A stretch of 64,000 nt of DNA, taken from Marivivens donghaensis. Its GTDB lineage: Bacteria > Pseudomonadota > Alphaproteobacteria > Rhodobacterales > Rhodobacteraceae. The stretch spans positions 128,175 to 192,174 of the forward strand of contig NZ_JAUFRA010000009.1 of assembly GCF_030410045.1 (NCBI RefSeq), written 5' to 3'. Under the pieces are notes generated by a model. That model worked only from the letters and a program-made list of their open reading frames with translations, made no database searches and was not told where the DNA came from. The translations under genes were made by a program, and so were the position numbers. Every line of letters begins with the position of its first letter. Position 1 is the first letter of the stretch. Positions 43,208 through 52,852 of this stretch are shown piece after piece.

Positions 43208-43837
43208 ATGTCAAAACTACATCGTTCAATGGTTCAATCGACCGGTCGGATTGCCCAAAAGGCAAAAACTAGAAACCAACTTTTGAACGCCACCAGAGAG
43301 TTGATGGCTGAACAAAGCGTGGTCACCGTTGCAACTGTTGCCGAACGCGCAGGGATTTCCACCGCGACAGCCTACCGTTATTTTCCAAACCCAGAGACGC
43401 TCCAACTCGAAGCCGTCACGAGCCAAGACATCGGTGCGCAGGCCGACTTCATCCAGCATTTTCAATCGAACTGTACGGAAGATTTGTCTGTCATTGATCG
43501 CGTCAATCTCGCCAATCGTATCGTGATTGATTTCGTGATGCGAAATGAGGCTGGATATCGGTTGTTTATCGCGAAAACGCAGGAAAAATTGGCATCTGCC
43601 GCAAATTCTGACGTATCGGCTATTCCCTACGCGGCACGGCGTTTGGCTCTGATCCGCTTGGCGATGGACCCGCTGCGCCAGAAGCTCGGAACCTCTTTCT
43701 ATCAGGCCTGCGATATGGTGTTTGTCGCATCTGGACCTGAGGTCTACTTTATGCTTCGCGATACCTGCCGCCACAGTGCGCAGGACGCAGCGCGCAGCAT
43801 CGAAAACAATCTGCGCGCCATCATTTCATCATTCTAA
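43208..43837 (+). CDS. TetR-family transcriptional regulator
   Basis: 209 residues. N-terminal helix-turn-helix: TRNQLLNATRELMAEQSVVTVATVAERAGISTATAYRYFPNPETL, followed by an all-helical ligand domain with no family I can name. ATG at 43208 chosen because of AAGAAGAG upstream. It is inserted, in the opposite orientation, between ntrX and trkA, which are usually adjacent in relatives. Its stop is 6 bp from that of ntrX. Confidence 0.82.
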   Translation: MSKLHRSMVQSTGRIAQKAKTRNQLLNATRELMAEQSVVTVATVAERAGISTATAYRYFPNPETLQLEAVTSQDIGAQADFIQHFQSNCTEDLSVIDRVNLANRIVIDFVMRNEAGYRLFIAKTQEKLASAANSDVSAIPYAARRLALIRLAMDPLRQKLGTSFYQACDMVFVASGPEVYFMLRDTCRHSAQDAARSIENNLRAIISSF

Positions 43838-43843
43838 CAGCAA

Positions 43844-45241
43844 TTAATCCTGTTCGATTTGGGCGATCCGTGCGCCCGCTTTGCTCGTCGTCACAACGCC
43901 TAGCGATTTCAATTTGCGGTGTAGCGCGGACCGTTCCATCCCGACAAAGGACGCGGTGCGGCTAATGTTGCCACCAAATCGGTTAATTTGGGTCAGCAGA
44001 TATTCCCGCTCAAACAGTTCACGTGCCTCACGCAGCGGCAAAGTCGCAAGCGCCCCAGACAGAACGATCCGCCCTTCGGTCGCAGCACTCTCCTCAACAT
44101 TTGGAAGCTCCTTCGCGCTGATCGGCTCGGAACTATCGCCAAGGATAAGAACGCGTTCGATCACGTTCTTCAACTGACGCACATTCCCTGGCCAAATCAT
44201 GGTTTGGAGCATGGCACGGGCATCTTCGGACAGCGCCCGCATTGGCAGGCCCTGCGACTTATTCAGTTCAGCGATAAAGTGTTCTGCCAAAAGCGGAATA
44301 TCATCGCGACGCTCTTCCAAGGTCGGGACCTCAATCGGAACAACGTTCAGACGGTGATAGAGTTCTTGGCGGAAATTACCCGCCTCAATCTCGGCATTCA
44401 GGTCACGGTTGGTAGATGAGATCACACGAAGATCGACCTCAATTACATCGGAACCGCCGACGCGAGAAAACTTTTGATCAACAAGGACCCGCAAAATTTT
44501 GGTCTGTGTTCCCAATGGCATATCGGCGATTTCATCGAAATAGATGACGCCACCATTCGCCTGCTCCAGTAGCCCTTTCTCTAGGCCACGCTCGGTGCCT
44601 TCGCGCCCGAACAGAACTTCTTCCATGCGGTCTGGATCAATCGATGCAGAGCTGACCACTACAAACGGAGCATCCGCTCGGTTCGAATTCGCATGAATGT
44701 ACCGCGCCGCAATTTCTTTGCCCGCACCAGGACCACCCGTTAACATCACGCGGCCATTGGATTTTGTGACCTTATCCAGTTGCGATTTCATGATGCGGAA
44801 TGTTGCACTATCGCCTAGCATTTCCGCCGTCGGGCCATCAGACCGTTTCAGAGCGATGTTCTCACGACGCAGGCGCGATGTTTCCATTGCGCGTTTAATA
44901 ACGACCAGCAACTGATCAATATTAAAAGGCTTTTCGATGAAATCGTAGGCGCCTTGTTTGATCGCAGCGACCGCAATTTCAATGTTGCCGTGACCAGAGA
45001 TGATCACGATCGGAATTTCGGGATGGTCTTTTTTCACCTTCGACAAAATGTCGATCCCGTCCATGTGGCTGTCTTTGAGCCAAATATCGAGGATCATCAA
45101 CGCTGGTTTTTCTGCCGCGATTGCGCCCATGCATTCGTCTGCATTGGCAGCCATACGGGTCGAAAAACCCTCGTCTTTCAAAATGTCCGAGATGAGTTCG
45201 CGGATATCGCGTTCGTCATCGGTGATTAAAATATCGCCCAT
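43844..45241 (-). CDS. ntrX: Nitrogen regulation response regulator NtrX
   Basis: 465 residues: receiver domain with D52 (MILDIWLKDS) and K in FIEKPF, AAA+ domain (GGPGAGKE, YFDEIADMP, SSTNRDL, WPGNVRQL) and a C-terminal Fis-type helix-turn-helix (ISRTASFVGMERSALHRKLKSL). The GAFTGA sigma-54 contact loop is missing: the region reads EVLFGREGTERGLEKG. It is thus probably not a classical sigma-54 activator. Pairs with NtrY just upstream (15-bp gap). Confidence 0.93.
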   Translation of the reverse strand: MGDILITDDERDIRELISDILKDEGFSTRMAANADECMGAIAAEKPALMILDIWLKDSHMDGIDILSKVKKDHPEIPIVIISGHGNIEIAVAAIKQGAYDFIEKPFNIDQLLVVIKRAMETSRLRRENIALKRSDGPTAEMLGDSATFRIMKSQLDKVTKSNGRVMLTGGPGAGKEIAARYIHANSNRADAPFVVVSSASIDPDRMEEVLFGREGTERGLEKGLLEQANGGVIYFDEIADMPLGTQTKILRVLVDQKFSRVGGSDVIEVDLRVISSTNRDLNAEIEAGNFRQELYHRLNVVPIEVPTLEERRDDIPLLAEHFIAELNKSQGLPMRALSEDARAMLQTMIWPGNVRQLKNVIERVLILGDSSEPISAKELPNVEESAATEGRIVLSGALATLPLREARELFEREYLLTQINRFGGNISRTASFVGMERSALHRKLKSLGVVTTSKAGARIAQIEQD

Positions 45242-45256
45242 AAGTCCCTCATAAAC

Positions 45257-47512
45257 TCACGTTTTCTGGTCTAGCGGTCCCGCCGCAAGCACAGGTAGAT
45301 CAATAACAGCCATCGCGCCGAAATGGCCGGTGCCGTCATAGGTTTCGGCGTCCTCAAGAGTGAGAGTGCCGCCATGTTCTTCGATAATTTTGCGCACAAT
45401 CGGCAGGCCAAGGCCGGTGCCCTTGTCGCGGGTGGTGACATAGGGTTCGAACAGTCGCGCACGATCCTCAGGCAAACCGATGCCGTTGTCAGAAATCGTG
45501 ATACGCGCCAATCCGCTATCAACAGCCATTGTCACGCGGATCTCTGGCGTGAAGTCGGCTCCCATTTTTTCCTGACGTGTTTCAATGGCTTCGCCAGCGT
45601 TCTTAATCAGGTTCGTAAGGGCCTGCCCGATCATTGTTTGATCAATTTCGGCATCTACGTGATGAGTTGGGATGTCACTTACAAACCTTACAGATGGCTG
45701 GCCAACTTCTTGAAGTGAAACGGAATCCTTGAGTAGCTTCACCAAATCGAAGGTCGTTTTGACGGGTTCTGGCATCCTAGCGAATTTTGAGAACTCGTCG
45801 ACGATGCGCCGTAAATCGCCCGTCTGCCGAACAATGACGTCCGTCATTTGTGTTAGGCTGTCGCTCTCTTCACCAACTTTAGGCCCGAATTTACGTTTGA
45901 TCCGTTCCGCAGACAATTGGATCGGCGTCAGTGGGTTCTTGATCTCATGCGCGATCCGCTGGGCGACATCACCCCAAGCTGCAGTGCGCTGAGCGGTCAC
46001 GAGGTCGGTCACGTCGTCAAACGCCACAACATACCCTTCAAGTGCGGCTTCACCCTCACCTTGGATTTGCGCACGCCGCGTACCCATACGAACCAACAAA
46101 GTCTCTTGTTTACCGGACCTTATCAGGTTCAGCTGTTCTTGAACGACTTCACGTCCTTCGGTTCGCAGGGCGTCAAAAACGGGGCCGAATTCTGGAACGG
46201 CGACTGACAGAGCCACATCTTTTTGCATGCTGTCTATGTCGAGCAATCGACGCGCCGAGCGGTTTACAAAACTGATATTGCCATTGGGATCTAGGCCGAT
46301 AACCCCCGACGTAATCGAGCCAAGCACAGAGTCGAACAACCGACGGCGGCCTTCAATCTGCTGTGTGTTTTCCAGCAACTCCGTACGTTGAGCCTTAAGT
46401 TGCTCTGTCATCTTGTTGAAATCGCGACCCAATTGCGCGATTTCATCATCACCTACGATCTCTGGAACACGAACATCTAGATCACCTTCACCGACGCGGT
46501 GCGAGGCGGTCACAAGACGCCCAACAGGCCGTGCAAGGCGTTCAGCGAACCAAAGTCCTAGCCAAATCGCGGCAAGAATTAGGATCGACGCAAACCCGAG
46601 GTAAACGAGGCCGAATTCAAAAAACAAACGTCCACGCTCTTTCTCTAACTGATTGTAAAGGCCCACAGTTTGTTCAGTTTCGTCAAGAAGCGACAAGACG
46701 CTCCCGTCGACTGCGCGGCTCACATAGAGGTAGCGATCAAGGTAGCTTTCCAGCGGAATAACGATCCGAAATTCGTTGTTATCCCAGTCCTCGATCAAAA
46801 GTTGGCCGTCCGCATCAGCAACCGCAATCTCTTCGGGTGTGAGGCGTTCGAGGTCAAACTCATAGGACCCCACGGCGCGGGCACGGAAATCACCTGCACT
46901 ATCAATCACAAACGCCTCAGTGAGGGTGCGGTCGATCTGCGGTTGAACGGCGGCTAGAGCCTCGCGGATTTGGCCATCTGTCATGAATGGAGTCGCTTGG
47001 CGTTTGAGGTTGAGATACCCCGCCAATGCCTCCCCATCGCGGGTCAATTCACGACGGTGCTCGTCCTTATAAGCCTGCGCCGCGGAAAGTGAGTTGTTCA
47101 GAACATTCCCAACGCGCTCCGAAAACCACCCCTCAAGGCCCATGTTAATCGACAGAACCGCGAAAATAGCGACCATCACCGTTGGGATCAGCGCCAAGAG
47201 TGCGAAAACACCTGTCAAACGAAGGTGAAGGCGCGATCCCGCAGACCGAGCGCGACGGGCTGCAACCATTTTCGCCACGCGCTGCATGACGAGCGATGCA
47301 ACGACTAGAATGTAAACAAAGTCAGCAAGCAGAACGAGACGCAGCGAATTATCCGCAGCGCCTTGATCCAGGGGTCCCAAAACAACAAATGTCAGCGCCA
47401 CAAGAGTTGGCCCCAAGAGAACCAACCCGAGCGTTGCAGCGTTCTGAACCGAACGCTTTCGTCTCCACCAGCTGAACTGGCTGAGGATTTGACCCAAGAG
47501 GGAGTGTTGCAC
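45257..47512 (-). CDS. ntrY: Nitrogen regulation sensor histidine kinase NtrY
   Basis: 751 residues: three to four N-terminal membrane spans with a periplasmic loop of about 170 residues, a HAMP linker after LYLGFASILILAAIWLGLWFAERLARPV, a PAS domain (SVLGSITSGVIGLDPNGNISFVN), the HisKA box RIAHEIKNPLTPIQLSAERI, and ATPase motifs NLIKNAGEAIE and GTGLGLPIVRKIIEEHGG. Partner of NtrX; linked in relatives to nitrogen and redox control. Confidence 0.95.
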   Translation of the reverse strand: MQHSLLGQILSQFSWWRRKRSVQNAATLGLVLLGPTLVALTFVVLGPLDQGAADNSLRLVLLADFVYILVVASLVMQRVAKMVAARRARSAGSRLHLRLTGVFALLALIPTVMVAIFAVLSINMGLEGWFSERVGNVLNNSLSAAQAYKDEHRRELTRDGEALAGYLNLKRQATPFMTDGQIREALAAVQPQIDRTLTEAFVIDSAGDFRARAVGSYEFDLERLTPEEIAVADADGQLLIEDWDNNEFRIVIPLESYLDRYLYVSRAVDGSVLSLLDETEQTVGLYNQLEKERGRLFFEFGLVYLGFASILILAAIWLGLWFAERLARPVGRLVTASHRVGEGDLDVRVPEIVGDDEIAQLGRDFNKMTEQLKAQRTELLENTQQIEGRRRLFDSVLGSITSGVIGLDPNGNISFVNRSARRLLDIDSMQKDVALSVAVPEFGPVFDALRTEGREVVQEQLNLIRSGKQETLLVRMGTRRAQIQGEGEAALEGYVVAFDDVTDLVTAQRTAAWGDVAQRIAHEIKNPLTPIQLSAERIKRKFGPKVGEESDSLTQMTDVIVRQTGDLRRIVDEFSKFARMPEPVKTTFDLVKLLKDSVSLQEVGQPSVRFVSDIPTHHVDAEIDQTMIGQALTNLIKNAGEAIETRQEKMGADFTPEIRVTMAVDSGLARITISDNGIGLPEDRARLFEPYVTTRDKGTGLGLPIVRKIIEEHGGTLTLEDAETYDGTGHFGAMAVIDLPVLAAGPLDQKT

Positions 47513-47605
47513 CCGCTCGTCCTGTAAAATGCGAGGTTTTCCCCGCTACCGCCTTATGTGGTCAAAAGGTCATTGCGACTCTTCCGCCACTGTTGTGTGG
47601 CTAAT

Positions 47606-48970
47606 TTACATCAACTTACGGCGCCGTGTCACGCGGATATCGAGCTCGGTGATCTTCTTTCTGAGCGTATTTCGGTTTATCCCGAGAAGATCAGCACATT
47701 TCGCCTGATTGCCGCCTGTCGCATCCAGTGCAATCTCGATCAACGGCGTCTCAACTTCGCGCAAAATACGTTGGTGCAGCCCTGGAGGCGGCAGCACGCC
47801 GCCATGCAAATCGAAATACCGACGCAAGTGTTTGGTCACCGAAGCCGAGAGTTTATCGCCGGAATCGCCACTGCGCAGCGGCTCCATCGCAGGCTGGTTG
47901 CTGAGGATCATCTCCATTTCACTGCGCGTGATTTCTTCCTCGGCAGCAGTCGCAACCAATCGACGCATGGCGTTTTCCAACTGGCGCACGTTTCCGGGCC
48001 AACTATAGGCGCGAGCCAAATCAAGCGCCCCTTGGGACAGACGGCGTGCAGGCATGCCGTCACGCTCTGATTTCGACAGGAAGTGTTCAGTAAGGATGGC
48101 AACGTCATCAACCCGTTCACGAAGCGATGGAACGGCAATGGTCACGCCAGATAAGCGATAGAACAGGTCCTCGCGAAATTCCCCGGACTCCATCCGCGAC
48201 ATCAGGTCAATCTGGCTGGTCGCCATGATCCGCGGCGCGTTCTCGCCCAAGGCATCCAGCATCCGCACAATTCGCGCTTGGGCGTCGTGGCTCAGGTCTC
48301 CCACTTCGTCAAAGAGGACCGAACCACCTTTGGCGCGTGCGATTACGGTGCTAGGGCCGTCCATCCCTTCGAGGTCAGAGGGCGCCACAACAACAAACGG
48401 CAAGCTCCGGCGGTCTGACAGGTCATGAATTGCGCGGGCAATCAATGATTTACCCGTACCACTTTCGCCCGTGATCAACACAGGAAGCGGAGTGTTCATC
48501 ACGCGTGCGACAAGCCGATACAGCGCCTGCATCGCTGCTGTCCGCCCCACGAGAGGCAAATCCCCAGTCCGTTCATCGCTATCACTACGCGGCGCGGGCG
48601 CACGGCGTTTGACTTCCAGCGCACGCGCCGAACGTTTCATCAGGTCAGGTAGGTCAAACGGTTTCGGCAGATAGTCATAGGCATCTGCCTCAGCCGCTTG
48701 GATCGCTGTCATGATGGTGTTCTGTGCCGAAATCACGATGACAGGCAGACCCGGTCGAAGCTCTGCGATCTTGGGCAGCTGTTCCAGACCATTTCCGTCG
48801 GGCATGATCACGTCAGAAATAACAAGATCGCCCTTCCCTTCCTCGACCCAACGCATCAGCGTCACAATTGACGACGTGGCGTGGACCTTACAGCCAGCCC
48901 GCGTCAATGCTTGGGTCAAAACGGTGCGAATTGTGCGGTCGTCATCGGCGACGAGGACTGTGCCGTCCAT
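47606..48970 (-). CDS. ntrC: Nitrogen regulation protein NtrC (GAFTGA-less)
   Basis: 454 residues: receiver with D53 (LVISDVIMPDGN), AAA+ with Walker A GESGTGKS, FDEVGDLS and WPGNVRQL, and a C-terminal Fis helix-turn-helix (NQAKCADLLGINRNTLRKKI). The GAFTGA loop is deleted (PSDLEGMDGPSTVIARAKGGSVLF). This is the Rhodobacter type; NtrC of Rhodobacter capsulatus lacks the motif and works with the housekeeping sigma factor. Start overlaps the ntrB stop by one base. Confidence 0.95.
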   Translation of the reverse strand: MDGTVLVADDDRTIRTVLTQALTRAGCKVHATSSIVTLMRWVEEGKGDLVISDVIMPDGNGLEQLPKIAELRPGLPVIVISAQNTIMTAIQAAEADAYDYLPKPFDLPDLMKRSARALEVKRRAPAPRSDSDERTGDLPLVGRTAAMQALYRLVARVMNTPLPVLITGESGTGKSLIARAIHDLSDRRSLPFVVVAPSDLEGMDGPSTVIARAKGGSVLFDEVGDLSHDAQARIVRMLDALGENAPRIMATSQIDLMSRMESGEFREDLFYRLSGVTIAVPSLRERVDDVAILTEHFLSKSERDGMPARRLSQGALDLARAYSWPGNVRQLENAMRRLVATAAEEEITRSEMEMILSNQPAMEPLRSGDSGDKLSASVTKHLRRYFDLHGGVLPPPGLHQRILREVETPLIEIALDATGGNQAKCADLLGINRNTLRKKITELDIRVTRRRKLM

Positions 48971-50052
48971 TAGATCTCTCCGTCAGTCAATTGTAGGTCT
49001 TTGGGCGCAAGAGGTAGTGAAATGCGGAACAAGGTGCGTCCGGGAACGGAGTCCACCGAAATCCAGCCTCCAACGTCGGCGATCAATTTGGAGACCAGCG
49101 CAAGACCAAGGCCCGTTCCGTTCTCTCGTCCAGAAACAAAGGGTTCAAATACATCTGCCGCGATTTCGGGTGGCAATCCGGGACCATCGTCGATCACCTC
49201 GATCTGAAGCGGCAACCGTGCATGGGTTCCGTCAGGACGACGCACGCGCAACGACGGATCATAGAAGGTCCGCAGGCGGATAGTGCCGCCCATGCTGCCT
49301 GCCTCGGAGGCGTTTTTCAGCAGGTTCAGGAACACCTGCAGTAACTGGTCCGCATCCGCCATTGTTTGAGGCAGCGACGGGTCATAGTCCTCGACGAACA
49401 TCATATGCGCGCCAAACCCGATTGAAGCTGATTGCCGTGCGCGATCCAAGATGTCGTGAATGTTTACGGGCTTTGCGACAGGTGGGCGAAGGTTTCCGAA
49501 TTGCTCGACCTGCTCCAAGAGTTTTACGATACGGCGGCATTCATCGACGATCAGGTCGGTCATTTCCTGATCCTCAGAATTGAGGTTCATCGACAACAAT
49601 TGCGCCGCTCCCGTGATCCCCGCCAGCGGGTTCTTGATCTCGTGTGCCAGCATCTCAGCCATGCCAATCGCGGACTTTGCGGCCTTTCCCGACGACGTGT
49701 TGATCGTCATGCGGCTCGCGATTTCGCGCGGTGAGATCATCATCACCATCTGGTCTTCGGTGCCTTGAAGCGGAGAAAATTGGATGTTGCATTGCATCGG
49801 CGGGCGTTCACCCGATCCCACATCGATGTCGTTTACAAAAAGGGACGTTTTGTATTTCCGCGCCCGTTCAAAGGCCTCTTCCATCGGCGCGTCAATCATC
49901 ACCTTTTCCCAAACATTCGCGCCCGTCAGGGCTTTGGATGACAGGTTGAGGAAGCTTTCAGCAGCGGGATTACTGTCGAGGATTGTGTCATCCCCACCCA
50001 ACAACAAGGCCGGAACAGGCAGCGAATTCCATAGGTTTTGATCATTGATCAT
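48970..50052 (-). CDS. ntrB: Nitrogen regulation sensor kinase NtrB
   Basis: 360 residues: PAS domain (about 5-115), HisKA box EMLAHEIKNPLAGITGAAQLL, N box FLNLLKNASEAG, and G boxes DDGPGLP and GTGLGLALVSKLIADVGG. Soluble, as expected; it phosphorylates NtrC under control of PII. Start overlaps the dusB stop. Confidence 0.95.
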   Translation of the reverse strand: MINDQNLWNSLPVPALLLGGDDTILDSNPAAESFLNLSSKALTGANVWEKVMIDAPMEEAFERARKYKTSLFVNDIDVGSGERPPMQCNIQFSPLQGTEDQMVMMISPREIASRMTINTSSGKAAKSAIGMAEMLAHEIKNPLAGITGAAQLLSMNLNSEDQEMTDLIVDECRRIVKLLEQVEQFGNLRPPVAKPVNIHDILDRARQSASIGFGAHMMFVEDYDPSLPQTMADADQLLQVFLNLLKNASEAGSMGGTIRLRTFYDPSLRVRRPDGTHARLPLQIEVIDDGPGLPPEIAADVFEPFVSGRENGTGLGLALVSKLIADVGGWISVDSVPGRTLFRISLPLAPKDLQLTDGEI

Positions 50053-51047
50053 GCTGCACGTCTTTCCATGTCACATAGCGCGTCGGGCAAAAGACGCAGA
50101 ACCTGTTCTGGTGTTTTTTCTGTTAGAACCGCGCGGCGAACCTCTGCGCTTGGTGCGGCTTGATCCATGTACCAACCCAAGTGCTTCCGCGCGACGCGCC
50201 CGCCAAGGTCGATCCCGTAGAATGAAAGGATCGCCTCGTAATGTTTTGAAACTAAGTCGATAAATTCCGCAACGGTCGGCGTTTCTGGCGCTTTGGTGCC
50301 AGAAAGCTCTGCCGCGATTTGCGCGAGAACCCAAGGCCGCCCTTGGGCGCCTCGCCCGATCATCACGCCATCTGCACCTGACCGATCAAGAGCCGCTTTG
50401 GCCGAGGCGCTATCAACAATGTCGCCGTTCGCAATCACGGGGATCGTCACCGCATCTTTGACCGCGCGGATCGCATCCCAATCTGCTTTGCCTTTGTAGA
50501 ATTGGCATCGCGTGCGACCGTGGATGGTGATCATCTTGATCCCTGCGTCCTCAGAGCGTTTGGCGAGCGTTGGAGCGTTCAGTAGCGCATCGTCCCAGCC
50601 CAAACGGGTTTTGAGAGTGACGGGCACGGAAACCGCGTCCACGACCGCCTCAATCAAAGTGAGTGCGTGGTCCAAATCCTTGAGCAAGGCCGAGCCAGAG
50701 TAACCGTTCGTCACCTTTTTCGCGGGGCAGCCCATGTTGATATCGATCATCCGCGCACCGTTGGCCTCGATCAGCCGAGCAGCCTCTGCCATCCAATAGG
50801 CCTCGCGCCCTGCGATCTGAACGGCGGTATTGGCCTGATCGTATCCCAGTTCAGCCTTTTCGCGGACACCGGGTTTCGCTTGGATCATTTCCTGACTGGC
50901 GACCATTTCGGACACGACCCATCCCGCGCCGAACTCACCGACAAGTTGGCGAAACGGCAGGTCAGTGATCCCCGCAAGCGGAGCCAGCGCCACCGTCGGC
51001 GTTAGGGTCACATCACCAATCAATAAGGAATCGTTCCGAACCACCAA
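50049..51047 (-). CDS. dusB: tRNA-dihydrouridine synthase (DusB/NifR3)
   Basis: 332 residues, FMN TIM barrel: VALAPLAGITDLPFRQL, catalytic C107 in DINMGCPAKKVTNGYSGSALL, HGRTRCQFYKGKADW and IANGDI. First gene of the dusB-ntrBC-ntrYX operon as in many alphaproteobacteria (nifR3 in Rhodobacter). The start codon is TTG (51047) or the GTG right after it; no strong ribosome site decides. Confidence 0.94.
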   Translation of the reverse strand: MVVRNDSLLIGDVTLTPTVALAPLAGITDLPFRQLVGEFGAGWVVSEMVASQEMIQAKPGVREKAELGYDQANTAVQIAGREAYWMAEAARLIEANGARMIDINMGCPAKKVTNGYSGSALLKDLDHALTLIEAVVDAVSVPVTLKTRLGWDDALLNAPTLAKRSEDAGIKMITIHGRTRCQFYKGKADWDAIRAVKDAVTIPVIANGDIVDSASAKAALDRSGADGVMIGRGAQGRPWVLAQIAAELSGTKAPETPTVAEFIDLVSKHYEAILSFYGIDLGGRVARKHLGWYMDQAAPSAEVRRAVLTEKTPEQVLRLLPDALCDMERRAA

Positions 51048-51236
51048 TTTTGCCTATTTGTTGAGCGTTCGGTTCTGATCTAGCCATTTCGCACTCAACC
51101 CACAATAAAATCAGCGATAATATTTAGGCATTTGCGTGTTGTTGCTTAATTTTTAATCAAAACGCCCGCAAAGCTATCATGGTTTGCGTGACCCGCCTGA
51201 GGCGCTTAAGACTGCGTAAAACGAACCGAGGTTTTA

Positions 51237-52358
51237 ATGACGACAGCAGCATTGATTGTGGCGGCGGGACGCGGTGTCAGAGCGGGCGGTGATATCCCCA
51301 AGCAATGGCGGAGCATCGCGGGCGAGATGATCCTCACGCGGTCCATTGCTCGTTTTTCTAGCTGTGATCTGGTTGTCGTTGTTCTTCATCCCGACGACAT
51401 GGATCGTGCTACCGAATTGACGGGGTGTCGCTGTGTTGCCGGTGGCGCGACCCGCGCTGCCTCTGTTCGGGCGGGGCTTGAGGCGATGGTTGAAACCGCA
51501 CCTGATTTCGTATTGATCCACGATGCAGCGCGTCCATTGGTGCCCCAAGCCGTAATTGACCGTGTTTTGACGGCATTGAAAACCTACCAAGCAGCGGCGC
51601 CGGCCCTCGTGGTGACAGATGCCCTCTGGCGAGGGGAAGCCGGAACCGTCATTGGAACGCAGGACCGAAATGGCCTTTACCGAGCACAGACGCCGCAAGG
51701 GTTTCACTACCATGCAATCCTTGCCGCCCATCGCAGCCTAGTTGGCGACGCTGCGGATGATGTGGAGGTCGCACGGCGGGCTGGGCTTGACGTTACCATT
51801 GTGGCGGGCGACGAGACGAACATTAAAATTACGGCTCCCGAAGATTTTGCGCGAGCCGAAGCAATATTGAGGGCCGACATGGATATTCGCACTGGCAACG
51901 GGTTTGACGTTCACGCTTTTGAGGACGGCGATCATGTCTGGCTCTGCGGCGTAAAAATCCCGCACGACAAGGCGCTCAAGGGTCATTCGGACGCGGACGT
52001 TGGGATGCATGCGGTGACGGATGCGATTTACGGCGCGCTTGGGATGGGCGACATCGGCCAACATTTCCCGCCCTCCGATCCACAATGGAAGGGTGCCGCC
52101 AGCTATATTTTCCTCGAACACGCATGTGCCTTGGCGCGTGAAAACGGCTTTACCATCACTCATGTTGATTGCACGCTGATCTGCGAACGACCCAAGGTCG
52201 GTCCGCACGCAGCGACGATGAAAGCGGAAATGGCGCGGATCATGGGGCTTGATGAGACGCGTGTGAGCGTCAAGGCAACCACATCAGAACGGCTCGGCTT
52301 TACAGGTCGCGAAGAAGGTATCGCATCCATTGCAACAGCAACATTGGTGAAACTATGA
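51237..52358 (+). CDS. ispDF: Bifunctional IspD/IspF (MEP pathway isoprenoid synthesis)
   Basis: 373 residues. The N-terminal part (about 1-217) is the cytidylyltransferase IspD: TAALIVAAGRGVRAGGDIPKQW, DAARPLVP and RAQTPQGFH. The C-terminal part (about 218-373) is the cyclodiphosphate synthase IspF: GNGFDVHAF, GHSDADVGMHAVTDAIYGALGMGDIGQHFPPSD and the final TTSERLGFTGREEGIA. The fusion is common in alphaproteobacteria. GAGG precedes the ATG. Stop overlaps pgpA. Confidence 0.97.
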   Translation: MTTAALIVAAGRGVRAGGDIPKQWRSIAGEMILTRSIARFSSCDLVVVVLHPDDMDRATELTGCRCVAGGATRAASVRAGLEAMVETAPDFVLIHDAARPLVPQAVIDRVLTALKTYQAAAPALVVTDALWRGEAGTVIGTQDRNGLYRAQTPQGFHYHAILAAHRSLVGDAADDVEVARRAGLDVTIVAGDETNIKITAPEDFARAEAILRADMDIRTGNGFDVHAFEDGDHVWLCGVKIPHDKALKGHSDADVGMHAVTDAIYGALGMGDIGQHFPPSDPQWKGAASYIFLEHACALARENGFTITHVDCTLICERPKVGPHAATMKAEMARIMGLDETRVSVKATTSERLGFTGREEGIASIATATLVKL

Positions 52359-52852
52359 AAGAACTCGCTCGTCTCGCTGTAACCGTCTTTTACGTCGGCC
52401 TTCTGCGCCCTGCCCCCGGCACGTGGGGATCGTTGGCCGCCCTGCCCTTTGCCTGGGCGATTTATCAAATCGGTGGGGTTTGGTTCTTTGCTTTCGCGAT
52501 TGTCGCTGGGTTCCTCAAGGGGCTGTATTTCACGAACATATACATCGACGGTAAAAAAGATCACGACCCGTCCGAGGTCGTTATCGACGAAGTTGTCGGC
52601 CAGTGGGTCGCCCTTGCGCCCGTGATCTATGGTGCATCGATGATGAACATCGACGTAACCCGTCTCTGGCCGGGTTGGGTCTGTGCATTCATCTTCTTCC
52701 GCCTGTTTGACATTACAAAGCCCGGTCCTGTCGGTTGGGCGGATCGCAAAGGTGGCGCTATGGGCGTTATGCTCGACGATGTGATTGCGGGTGTCTTTGC
52801 CGCGATTGTGACCATTGGCTTTGCTGCGCTGTTTCATCTGGTGCTGATGTGA
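52355..52852 (+). CDS. pgpA: Phosphatidylglycerophosphatase A
   Basis: 165 residues with three or four membrane spans: RPAPGTWGSLAALPFAW (family start), DPSEVVIDEVVGQWVAL, FRLFDITKPGPVGWADRK and MLDDVIAGVFAAI. It dephosphorylates phosphatidylglycerophosphate to phosphatidylglycerol. Overlaps both ispDF and cinA, forming one operon. Confidence 0.95.
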   Translation: MKELARLAVTVFYVGLLRPAPGTWGSLAALPFAWAIYQIGGVWFFAFAIVAGFLKGLYFTNIYIDGKKDHDPSEVVIDEVVGQWVALAPVIYGASMMNIDVTRLWPGWVCAFIFFRLFDITKPGPVGWADRKGGAMGVMLDDVIAGVFAAIVTIGFAALFHLVLM

